From Botrytis cinerea B05.10 (lineage: Eukaryota; Ascomycota; Leotiomycetes; Helotiales; Sclerotiniaceae): DNA of 64,000 bases. The stretch spans positions 2,666,001 to 2,730,000 of the forward strand of contig NC_037310.1 of the NCBI RefSeq assembly GCF_000143535.2, written 5' to 3'. Position numbers and translations under genes: made by a program. The notes beneath the pieces are model-generated. The model saw only the letters and a program-made list of their open reading frames with translations. It made no database searches and had not been told where the DNA came from. This document shows positions 55,778 to 64,000 of this stretch, in pieces. The first letter of the stretch is position 1, and the number at the start of each line of letters is the position of its first letter.

Positions 55778-57802
55778 ATGCCCGTCGTCAAGGTTTGGAA
55801 TTCTTGGGAGATACTTGGCATTGAGGTGGGCAAGTGTCGGTGGGAACTGAACACTTCTGAAAAGGCAGTTGATGGGTGCAAAAGATTTATTTTTGCCAAC
55901 GGGGCTCGAGATGCCATTTTGAATGGCATGGAGCTGGAACCGCCATCAGAAGCCTTCGCACACCTTAAGAAGTTGGCAGAACAATCTCTATGCGAGTTTT
56001 GCGTGAAAGACTCTGCTCGACATCGTCAGTTGATAGTGGCATGGAAGCTCAAATTGAATGAAGCTATGTGCGTGTATCTGGGGTTTTGCCTGGTTCAGCA
56101 GAAGTACTTGACGAGTGAGTTGGAGTTAATCAGGAAGGCTAAACAAAGTCTAGATGTAGAGGTCGGCGAACTGAACGAGACGATAGCTCAATTGAAGTTG
56201 AAGGCGAAAACGAACAAGTGTGATGCATCTCATGCCCAACAAGCAATAACTATAATAACTCTGCAAGAGCAGCACTCGAGTCTCCTCCGCGAAAAAGAGC
56301 TGCTTCTGCTGGAGAAGAGAAGCCTGGAAGATCAAATCGAGTCACAGCATCAGGATTTGAAGACTTACAGAGCTAAAGAATTTGAATTAGAGGGCTATAA
56401 AGCCGAAGTCCTTGTTCTTCGATCAAAATTAAAAGAATGGGTGGAGTTTAGTAGTACTATGAAGAAGGACTTTGACAACCATCGTCAGTTTACTCCACCG
56501 CTGCACCCATCTCCGCATTTGCAAAACGAAAACGAGCCTTCAAGTAGCAGGATACCGAGGTTTGACTCGGCCGACCAGCAATTCCCGTTTTCCAGAAGAC
56601 CCAAAGTGCTGCCTGCAAAGAGCCCAACTCCCCAAATTCGTCTCTCGGACTCTGATTCCCAGGAGACTGCAAGTGGATCCTCTAAAATGCCAAAAACTTC
56701 ATCAGCAATAGGCTCTGCATCTGTTGCAGAGACAGAAACAAGAACAAATTCAACTTCATCAACAATCTCGACCCCAAGAAAAGAAGGGATGCTTAAAGAA
56801 TCAGCTGCTGCTTCACCGGATCAAATGCCCAACACTCATGACATATTTGGAACACGAATTTCATCTTATTCGAAAATACGTACGTCTAAAAGCCATTCGA
56901 GCCTATTTGAAACTCCAACCCCAGAAACATCCACAGCAACACCCTCTTTCAAGGGTAGCTCATTTGATTTTTCGATGCCATCTTCGCTCACGACGGCATC
57001 TGGAACGCCATGCTTCTCGTGTACAAATAAATCCCATGCACCAAGACCATCTTCTTCCAGATCTACACAAAGACATAGAGCAACTTCCTCTTCATCAGCA
57101 ATACCTGCAATTAAGAGCCCTCCAAATCTGTTCGGAGCATCATCCCCAGTGTTTTCGTCAACGAAGTCTTTAACCAATAATCCAGGTTTCTTCGGAGCAC
57201 CAACCCCATCAAACACGAATAGCGAAACTCGTGAGGCGACCTCTAAGCCATCTCAACCTTCAGAGACGCAAAGCTCTAGCTCGGATGGAGTGTTCAAAGG
57301 TACATTTGGTTCCCCAAGGCCCAAAACTCCTCCTTCGGTCAATGGTTTCTCTTTTGGGCCTGCAAATTCACTTTCGACAGAGTCTGGCGAAAATAATTTT
57401 AGTCCAAATCCTCAGCGGAATCCAAGTCCATCGGATCACAGAGAAGGGCAAAATTCATATCATGATAACAATATCCATTCAAATCCCGAGAAGATTAATC
57501 CCTTCGCTCGCCCAGAAGTATTGGTTCAGAATCATGGAGATGCAGAGTCTAGCTCCGACGAATGTAGCGTATCTGGTATCAGAACCCCAAGTGTATCATC
57601 TACGGCAACTATCACAGAAACTGTGTTCTTTATGGGAGGCAGTCCCACTCCTTCTGGAGCGACAACGCCCTTTTCGGTAAAAGGGCTCTTTGGGAGTATC
57701 CCGCCTAAATCCTCGATAGACTTATCCTCTACTTCAGGCGAGATTTTTGGAAGATTATCTTCAAGTAAGAAATGCTCTGGTTCAGATAGAGAGAGAGGTT
57801 AG
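55778..57802 (+). CDS. Coiled-coil protein with FG-type low-complexity tail, 674 aa, function unknown
   Basis: Single exon, ATG at 55778 in context caaaatg. Residues 1-100 are mixed, with some cysteines and an NSWEILGIEVG start. Residues of about 105-235 form a strong coiled coil, including LLREKELLLLEKRSLEDQIE. The rest is Ser/Thr/Pro-rich and carries scattered Phe-Gly motifs: DIFGT, NLFGA, GFFGA, GTFGS, FSFGP, GLFGS and EIFGR. Such spacing resembles FG regions of nucleoporins, which usually also have a structured anchoring domain. I do not recognise this protein as any known nucleoporin. It could be a lineage-specific protein. The single-exon structure contrasts with several neighbours. Confidence 0.75.
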   Translation: MPVVKVWNSWEILGIEVGKCRWELNTSEKAVDGCKRFIFANGARDAILNGMELEPPSEAFAHLKKLAEQSLCEFCVKDSARHRQLIVAWKLKLNEAMCVYLGFCLVQQKYLTSELELIRKAKQSLDVEVGELNETIAQLKLKAKTNKCDASHAQQAITIITLQEQHSSLLREKELLLLEKRSLEDQIESQHQDLKTYRAKEFELEGYKAEVLVLRSKLKEWVEFSSTMKKDFDNHRQFTPPLHPSPHLQNENEPSSSRIPRFDSADQQFPFSRRPKVLPAKSPTPQIRLSDSDSQETASGSSKMPKTSSAIGSASVAETETRTNSTSSTISTPRKEGMLKESAAASPDQMPNTHDIFGTRISSYSKIRTSKSHSSLFETPTPETSTATPSFKGSSFDFSMPSSLTTASGTPCFSCTNKSHAPRPSSSRSTQRHRATSSSSAIPAIKSPPNLFGASSPVFSSTKSLTNNPGFFGAPTPSNTNSETREATSKPSQPSETQSSSSDGVFKGTFGSPRPKTPPSVNGFSFGPANSLSTESGENNFSPNPQRNPSPSDHREGQNSYHDNNIHSNPEKINPFARPEVLVQNHGDAESSSDECSVSGIRTPSVSSTATITETVFFMGGSPTPSGATTPFSVKGLFGSIPPKSSIDLSSTSGEIFGRLSSSKKCSGSDRERG

Positions 57803-58362
57803 TAGCTTGCTTTGGGCATTGGTATCTCGCGCATGTTGAGCTGAGATTTTTGAGACTAGATATTCACATGTACTAGAACCGGTATCAGCCAATTGAAGAT
57901 TCTCGATCAACTGCTGGATGACTATTTGGCCTCACCAGATTGAGTATACAAGTGTGTGCACACTGGCGGGTAAGTTAACGATACTTCGAAGAAGTTTGAT
58001 TAGCAGCCAGAAACAAAACTCCGTTTCAAGATAGGTGAACATAGGTTACTTGTAGTGGGTGCTTTTAACTGGCGATGTTTATGATTTTATTCAATGTCTT
58101 TAATGTCGCATTATTCTGGTGCATTGCAAGTTTAGTGTAATGAAAGTTTGAGGCATGTTAAACGCTGTATTCCACTGAATCGCAATTTTGATAACGTACT
58201 TGTTGCATCCTATATACATGACACTAATGATTTGACGCCCCCTCCTCCCCTCCCCAAAAAAACCCAAGCTGAATTTGTGTATTGATTTGATTTGAGTATA
58301 ACTGCCACTTCTGAACCCTCCTTCATCCAGTGTAACGCTCACTTCTGTATTCAATCGTATTC
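57803..58362. other. Convergent intergenic spacer, 560 bp
   Basis: Between the FG-tail gene and the aldo/keto reductase, which end toward each other. Only 3' flank sequence seen. Confidence 0.5.
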
Positions 58363-59427
58363 CTAAGAGAATCCTACGATTTTCCTAGGTTGATATAATT
58401 CATCAATGCTTGTTTCTTCTTCCTTGGTTAACTCAAAATTAACAGCATCGACTGCCTCTTGAACTCTCTCAATCTTTCCCATTCCAACGATAGGCGCGGT
58501 AACATACTCCTTGCTCAAGCTCCAAGCCATCGCCACAATCGCCATACTGACACCTCTCTTCTTCGCTATCTCTTGAATCTTCTCATTAATCTTTAAGTCC
58601 GCCTCCGTTAAGTCATTCCCCATGAACTTTCCATTCATAGCTTTTCCTCTGTCACTTTCTGCAGCCTGGTCATGAGGCCTGGCTAGATGCCCCATCATGA
58701 TTGGACTCCAAGGAATCATACCCATACCGAATTTCTTCAAACTTGGCACCATTTCTCTCTCTTCCTCCCTATAAGCCGCATTATGCAAATTCTGCATACT
58801 GATAAATTCCGTCCATCCATTTAATCGCGCAGTATATTGCATTTCCAACAACTGATGCGCATACATACTAGACGCACCAATGTATCTAACCTTGCCACTT
58901 TCAACCACATCATGCAGGGCCTTCATCGTCTCCTTTATTGGCGTGCGTGGGTCAAATCGATGGATTTGTAGTAGATCAATGTACTCCAGATCCAAGCGTT
59001 TCAAACTCGCATCCACACTATCGAAGATATGTTTGCGACTCAATCCATACGCATTAACGTATCCGTTTGCATCTCTATCATCAGGCGTCATCTGAAGTGC
59101 ATTCTCCCATCCCTCTTCCTTTCTCTTACCAACCGGTGCAAACAGTTTTGTGGCAACAACGATGTTCTCACGAGGCAACGCATACTTTTTGATGGCGGCA
59201 CCGAGGATCTCTTCGGATGTGCCGTTGCTGTAGACGTTTGCAGTATCGAAAAAGTTGATACCGGAATCATAGCAGGCTTTGAGGATAGGGAGAGCCTCGG
59301 CTTCCTCGACCGCCCACGTTTTGAAGCTTCCGCGACGGTCGCCATAGGTCATGCAACCTACGCAGATACGGGAGACCTTGAGACCAGATTCACCAAGGTT
59401 GGTGTATTTCATTGTGTTCTTGGCCAT
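58363..59427 (-). CDS. Aldo/keto reductase, 354 aa
   Basis: Single exon with ATG at 59427. The (beta/alpha)8 aldo/keto reductase fold is complete. The catalytic tetrad is visible as Asp61 (NFFDTAN), Tyr66 (NVYS), Lys94 (ATKLF) and His156 (LLQIHRFD). The NADP-binding C-terminal segment PIVGMGKIERVQEAVDAV is present. The start YTNLGESGLKVSRICVGCMT is typical of fungal AKRs often named versiconal hemiacetal acetate reductase-like or YajO/AKR9-type. No secondary-metabolite genes surround it, so a general carbonyl-detoxifying or reductive role with NADPH is more likely than toxin synthesis. The substrate cannot be read from sequence. A TATAAAGG on its strand lies 84 bp before the start. Confidence 0.93.
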   Translation of the reverse strand: MAKNTMKYTNLGESGLKVSRICVGCMTYGDRRGSFKTWAVEEAEALPILKACYDSGINFFDTANVYSNGTSEEILGAAIKKYALPRENIVVATKLFAPVGKRKEEGWENALQMTPDDRDANGYVNAYGLSRKHIFDSVDASLKRLDLEYIDLLQIHRFDPRTPIKETMKALHDVVESGKVRYIGASSMYAHQLLEMQYTARLNGWTEFISMQNLHNAAYREEEREMVPSLKKFGMGMIPWSPIMMGHLARPHDQAAESDRGKAMNGKFMGNDLTEADLKINEKIQEIAKKRGVSMAIVAMAWSLSKEYVTAPIVGMGKIERVQEAVDAVNFELTKEEETSIDELYQPRKIVGFS

Positions 59428-60320
59428 GTTGAAAAAGGAGTTCTTTTGTTTGCTAGTACTTTGTGTGCTGTGATGTAGAATAAAGCACTCTTTTTAGAGG
59501 GAAGCTTATGCCTTTATACACACACAGGATATAGGCAAGAGAACTTGACGTCACCCGGAGTTTAGATTTAAGTCCTGGCTTTATTGTTGAGTTTATGATT
59601 AACAATCAAAGTCTCCATTTGTATGCAGACTGGCGGGGTAAGGATTCCCCACGCAAAACCTAACATATACCAAAACACATTGAGAGATCGTTGTAACTAT
59701 CAAGTTTGATTTGAGATTGGAATCTATCATGAGTGTTAATTTCAATGCATCTTTTAATTCCCGAATATTCGGCGGTCCAAATCTTGAAGAACGATATAGT
59801 ATTGATACTGTTCTTGTTCTTGATGTTGTTGAAACATGTGGTAAACTATTCTCAAGTACGTACCCCTATCGCCTCGGCGAGGAGACCAATCCTTCCAAGA
59901 AGGACTACGCAACATTTTAGCCTGCCTACATCAGGTGCCTTACCATCGCGAGTCTCCACTGCCCATGGAGTTAGGTTGTAATACCTTTAGGGCCGAGATT
60001 GAATAGAGTAACAGGATATATCTTCATGTAACACAGCATTTTATCACCGAGAGAATAAGAAGATCGGTCCTATTCATCCCGTCGGCTATTAACGTAACAG
60101 CGACAAGATACAGAATAAGCATATGTCTGAGAAAATCAAACATATGTAATAGTAAGGTTGCCTAGCAAGAAAAAAGAAACTGGCAGGATATCATTTTTCA
60201 GTATATTTTTGTTCAATTATTGTGATTGCACCGAGAATAGCCACGAGGGAGTTCGGGCAGAAAGATAATACAAAAAGTTACGACACCCAAATAGCGCCTA
60301 GTAAACTCCACGCATGTCAT
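59428..60320. other. Intergenic region, 0.9 kb
   Basis: Contains the reductase promoter and the 3' flank of the thioredoxin-like gene. The short plus-strand frames at 59711-59981 have no supporting features. Confidence 0.5.
59511..59518 (-). promoter_or_regulatory. TATA box of the aldo/keto reductase gene
   Basis: TATAAAGG on the minus strand, 84 bp upstream of the ATG, a usual distance for an inducible fungal promoter. Confidence 0.5.
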
Positions 60321-61055
60321 TCAGTCTTTGCCCGCTATATCAGCGATAGTCCCTAGTTTCTTTCCGACCTGAGTAGATGCTCCAGTTCTTCCACCGGGCG
60401 TTTTTGCCGCCGGTGCAGCAGGGACCTTGTGAATGTTGAATGGCGAGTTCTCTGCTGCAGTATATGCATCAAATGAGAACAGGGAATAGAGGTAGAGTCC
60501 GAAAAATGCAATAATATCGTGGAGTAGCCTATCAAAACTGAATTGTCTGGTTATCGTGGAGCGCGTAGGGGCAGATCCGCCCAGTGTTTGTCCTGGGCTG
60601 GAAAAGGATGGCTTTGGTGCACCAGCAAGTTTCACAGCGTTCTCGATGGCGGTCGTGAGCTTACGAACATCTGCGCCTTGAATGGTTTCGATGACAGCGC
60701 CGGATCGAAAGATGAGGAAGGTTGGCATACTAGTAGGGTTATGAGAACAAGCTCCAGTAAGTATCGAAGGGCCTTGCTTACGCTCTAACTCCATATCGCT
60801 GAGCTATGGACTGCTGATTGTCTACATTAACTTTCGTAAATGTAACACGATTTGGCTTCGAGTGCTTGGTAGCTAAAGATTCATAGGTTGGAGCGATGGC
60901 TTTGCAGGGTCCGCACCAGTCCGCATAAACTGTATGGATTGTTAGTGATATGCATCCATTGTATTGAAGGAAGTCAGATTACAATCGGAAACAACTATAG
61001 TTGATGAGCCCAGCAATTTGCTAAACTGCATAGAAGATTCGATATGTACCGCCAT
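60321..61055 (-). CDS. Thioredoxin-like protein with C-terminal hydrophobic segment, 209 aa
   Basis: Three exons, 61055-60983, 60929-60782 and 60729-60321, sum to exactly 210 codons. The introns are 53 and 52 bp, with phases that rebuild VVSDFYADWCGPCKAIAP and YGVRAMPTFLIF. WCGPC is the redox active site, and the cis-Pro lies in 'AMPT'. The thioredoxin fold fills residues 1-105. A linker (SFSSPGQTLGG) then leads to a hydrophobic stretch, LLHDIIAFFGLYLYSLF, that could be a membrane anchor or amphipathic helix. The end is Ala/Pro/Gly-rich. Ordinary cytosolic thioredoxins are about 105 residues, so the tail is an extension found in some fungal thioredoxin-like proteins. It diverges from the SPOUT methyltransferase gene. 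Confidence 0.88.
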
Positions 61056-61303
61056 TTTTATTGAATTATATGAATATCTTGCAAGTTCTGAAATGTCAAG
61101 TAAGTTGGGTCGTCAGAATGTATGTCTTGTTGCTTGCTTGCTTACAGATTAAGCTTATGAAAGCTTCAAGTGGAGATCTGGTCTGGTCTGCTTCTTTATC
61201 GGGCGCTTGGACTATCAGATTCTGCCGCTTTATCGGGATAACCTTTGACCGCCTCCATATATATTTTGGAAAGAAATCCAAAGTTCCCAAATTATTTACA
61301 AAA
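61056..61303. promoter_or_regulatory. Shared 248-bp divergent promoter
   Basis: The start codons of the thioredoxin-like gene (-) and the SPOUT1-type gene (+) are only 248 bp apart, so both promoters must overlap here. No TATA box seen. Confidence 0.6.
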
Positions 61304-62568
61304 ATGGGTAGAGGAGAGACAAACGCAAAGGTACGTTTGATTTGAATTCACCGATTGGTAAATGAATACTTACGCATCCAACATCAGAAGCGGAAGCGCC
61401 AGGCTGAAGCCGCCAATGCCACTGCGAATGCTAATTCCACTGCCAATGGACAAACATCTAACGGCAAAGTGACCGCTCCTGATGCGGTTGATACATCTAA
61501 ACCTACAGCTGTATTTCAACCCAAGAAAGGTAGAGATTGGACAGTTAGTGTAGCTTTACCAGGAAGTATTATTGCCAAGTATTTTACCTCTTCAAATAAC
61601 AATGACAAAATCATGCTGACTTTTTCAGCGCGCAAAGCCATGATCTAAAAACATCTATGGCGGGCCAAATTGCCCGCGCCCTCGCAGTTTTCTGCGTCGA
61701 CGAAGTCATTGTTTTTGACGATGGCAATGCTCGTCCTGCGAAGAAACCTAAACATCCACCCACTCAATCCCATAATTCGCAGCAGAAGCCGCCCCTGGAA
61801 GACGAGTACACGGCAAAGTCAGATCCCGATCATTTCCTTACCCATCTACTCAGCTTCCTAGAAACACCTCCAAATTTACGAAAACATCTATTTCCAATTC
61901 ATGAGAATCTAAGGACGGCAGGCGCATTGCCTAGTATAGACTTACCACATCACTTGAGGGCAGACGAATGGTGTATGTATAGAGAAGGTACTACATTACC
62001 TGGCGCAGATGAACATGGAACATTTGTGGAAGCAGGATTAAGAATACCAGTCACAGTGGTGGAGCAGATACCAGCAAATAATAGAGTTACTCTAAAATTT
62101 AGCGTGGAGGGGGAGAAGGCTGCAAAAGATAAATCTTGCGAAATTATTCCAGCAGAAGCTGTGAGCCCAGAAGAGCCAAGAGAAGAGGGTGGCTACTATT
62201 GGGGATGGAATGTTAGGAGAGCAGGCTGTCTAAGCGACGTGTTCACAGAATGTGGATATGATGGAGGTTATGATATGACTATTGCAACCTCCGAGCGAGG
62301 CGTTGATGTCCAAGATCTATATGATGATGAGGAACAAAAAGTAGGGAAGTTTAAGCACCTGCTAGTCGTCTTTGGCGGCGTTGCAGGCCTAGAAGTGGCT
62401 GTGAAGAATGACGAAGAACTACAGAAATTGGGAGTTGTAGAGGCAAAAGATGTCTTCGATAGATGGATAAATGTGTGTCCTGGTCAGGGGAGTCGAACTA
62501 TTAGAACCGAGGAAGCGGTTTGGATAGGTCTGATGGGCCTGAGACGATTAGTTGTCAAAAACGAATAA
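61304..62568 (+). CDS. SPOUT1/C9orf114-type RNA methyltransferase, 385 aa
   Basis: Three exons, 61304-61330, 61388-61578 and 61629-62568, exactly 386 codons. The introns are 57 and 50 bp. After splicing the protein reads MGRGETNAK, then a Lys/Arg/Ala/Asn-rich stretch, then RDWTVSVALPGSIIAN and AQSHDLKTSMAGQIARALAV, the hallmark start of the 'putative RNA methyltransferase' family (Pfam Methyltrn_RNA_3). FCVDEVIVFDDG follows. The C-terminal part has LLVVFGGVAGLEVAVKND and DVFDRWINVCPGQGSRTIRT, which fit the trefoil-knot SAM pocket, and an S1/OB-like insert (RADEWCMYREG to AEAVSPEE). The family is nuclear/nucleolar and linked to RNA methylation; target RNA not shown here. Confidence 0.9.
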
Positions 62569-63066
62569 AGTGTAATTCGATACCCAAGGCTTTCGTTCAC
62601 GGTCTCAACGGCCCATCTTTGTTATCTTAAATTGCACACTACGCTGAATTGTGAACAATCTACACAGCAAATTAGGAAGATTGGAATCTCGAGTATGCAT
62701 CATAGGACTACTCTACTTTTAGACAATCGAACTAGATTTGTTCATCGACCTTTGTCCCTCTTTGTCTTCTGTTTAGAATCTCTTCGACTTTCAAAAACAA
62801 CCTGTGAAGCTTGCCCTTCGGCTTTATGCACTAACAATGTTCATTTATAGAACTTTTGATGCTTTGTACCATCGAGAAAGGGAAGATTCTTTTGACAAGG
62901 CGTTGTGTCTTTGTTGATACTATGAGTATATATGACAGCTCGACCTAGCAACAAAGTTTCTGATTCCACCGAAGCAAAAGTTTCAAATTTATACACATAC
63001 TTCAAAACTCCGTGTTCTACGAACTATTCCAAACTACAAAAGCAGCTCACCACTAAACCTACCACA
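62569..63066. other. Intergenic region with promoter of the secreted-protein gene
   Basis: About 500 bp. TATATAT at 62927-62933 lies 134 bp before the chosen ATG, and the leader between them is CAA/ACT-rich, as in well-expressed fungal genes. Confidence 0.5.
62927..62933 (+). promoter_or_regulatory. TATA box of the secreted-protein gene
   Basis: TATATAT is followed by a leader with no GT..AG interruption. Its position argues that the upstream ATG at 62932, which overlaps it, is not a translation start. Confidence 0.45.
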
Positions 63067-63540
63067 ATGCAACTCATCAACTACCTCCCAATCTTAGCCG
63101 TGCTTTCCCCAGCACTTGGTCTCCCAGCTCCAGCTGTCATCTCCACAAATCCCAACACCCTCACCCCTATGTGCATCAAGCAACTAGACCCTAAAATGTG
63201 TATACTCAACTGGAACACCAACACCATGGCCGTCAACAACGATCTATCCAACCCCAACAACCTCGTTGCTTACGCCCGCGCAACCGTTTACTCAAACACC
63301 TGTACCGCCATCGGAGCCATTAAGAACGGGCTCGTCCAAAACGTCTTCATCGACACTCAGGAATGGAGCCAATCGCTGATTCTCCAAAATGTCTTCGATG
63401 AGAAGAGGGGCTTTAAGGTTCCTCGCTGGAGCTTTAATGGAAAAGCGTACACGGTCGATAACTGTGCTTGTTTCGATGGCCCTTTGTTGGGCGAGCCAAA
63501 GGATACACATGTTTGCGAATGTTCATTCGAATGCGCCTAG
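63067..63540 (+). CDS. Small secreted cysteine-rich protein, 157 aa
   Basis: The ATG at 63067 follows accaca and begins MQLINYLPILAVLSPALGLP, a clear secretion signal with likely cleavage near residue 17-23. The mature part of about 135 residues has eight cysteines: single ones in LTPMC, PKMC and NTC, a CAC pair, and a terminal CxCxxxC cluster (HVCECSFEC). There is no membrane or GPI-like tail. The open frame extends upstream to an ATG at 62932, but that would bury the signal peptide behind 45 charged residues and sits on the TATA box. Size, cysteine content and signal fit a secreted effector-like or extracellular protein of a plant-associated fungus. I do not recognise a family and infer no activity. 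Confidence 0.82.
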   Translation: MQLINYLPILAVLSPALGLPAPAVISTNPNTLTPMCIKQLDPKMCILNWNTNTMAVNNDLSNPNNLVAYARATVYSNTCTAIGAIKNGLVQNVFIDTQEWSQSLILQNVFDEKRGFKVPRWSFNGKAYTVDNCACFDGPLLGEPKDTHVCECSFECA

Positions 63541-64000
63541 ATCTATCATTTATAAGGTAGTTAGTTGACGAGTAGGCGCTCTTTCTACTCTTGCCCTTTC
63601 TTTCGGTTATTGCATTCAATTTCTGTTGTATACTTCCCTTCTTTCTTTGTCTCTCTTTCTCTCTCTCGCGTTTATTTATGTACTTCTTTATTTGAGAAGT
63701 ACACCTCACTCATTTGGTTCTCAATCTAGTTTTCTTCTTTTCTTTTTCTCTGCAAATACAAATCTTCTCAGCTACTTCAGTTTTAAACTCCTATGCTATG
63801 CTGTGACGTATCATCAATGAGACATCAATTGCTTCTTTCCTTTGCATCTGCTCGTACTCCTTTTCTTCCATTGTTCTTCGACACCCCCTTGTCCCAGCTT
63901 GAAACCACAGTCAATATATGAAGATTCACACACTCTATATATGAACGGAGTCAAGATCACATCTATACTCCACTCCCCTAGCAAAACTCTTTTTAATCCA
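63541..64000. other. Right-edge flank
   Basis: Pyrimidine-rich 3' flank of the secreted-protein gene. TATATAT at 63936-63942, followed by CAAG/ACTCC-rich sequence, could be the promoter of a further plus-strand gene beyond the window. Confidence 0.4.

Noticed and set aside
62932..63066. Upstream ATG extending the secreted protein by 45 residues
   Set aside because: It overlaps a TATA box and would place 45 charged residues before an obvious signal peptide.

Overview
The window looks like nuclear DNA of a filamentous ascomycete (Pezizomycotina). The genes have short GT..AG introns, mostly 47-90 bp, often with a CTAAC/CTGAC-type branch site. Intergenic DNA is AT-leaning with many microsatellites, and most products are recognisable fungal families. 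A giant protein resembling Leashin, the Woronin-body tether, points to a septate filamentous ascomycete. Gene content and style suggest a leotiomycete such as Botrytis or Sclerotinia; that placement is inference.

Left arm (1-19.4 kb, minus strand). An uninterrupted reading frame of 4,145 codons starts at 12437 and runs off the left edge. It encodes a disordered, repeat-rich Leashin/'involucrin-repeat' type protein. Upstream of it lies a 14-exon full-length ABC-B (MDR/P-glycoprotein type) transporter at 19388-14205. Its exon model works throughout except for one surplus base in an A4 run at 16806-16809, which shifts frame inside nucleotide-binding domain 1.

Middle (19.4-36.7 kb). Two long stretches, about 10.9 kb and 5.2 kb, have no gene I can support. 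They hold simple repeats and pyrimidine-rich leaders. Between them is one intact gene, 30323-31522 (+), for a low-complexity fungal protein of the 'vegetative cell wall protein gp1' annotation family.

Right arm (36.7-64 kb) is gene-dense. In order: a two-exon METTL21-type protein methyltransferase (+); a five-exon SmgGDS/Rap1GDS1-like armadillo protein (-); a coiled-coil protein (-); an LRRC40-like leucine-rich-repeat protein (+); DPM3, in three tiny exons (+); an OXLD1-like CxxxC-motif protein (-); a coiled-coil protein with a C-terminal globular domain (+); a coiled-coil plus FG-motif protein (+); an aldo/keto reductase (-); a thioredoxin-like membrane protein (-) that shares a 248-bp divergent promoter with a SPOUT1-type RNA methyltransferase (+); and a small secreted cysteine-rich protein (+).

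These look like unlinked housekeeping and cell-biology genes. I see no biosynthetic cluster, CRISPR array, intact transposon, tRNA or rRNA. The most notable items are the giant tether-like gene, the ABC transporter frameshift, the gene-poor blocks and several fungus-specific proteins of unknown role. Exon coordinates were worked out by hand from splice signals and reading phase, without transcript data.
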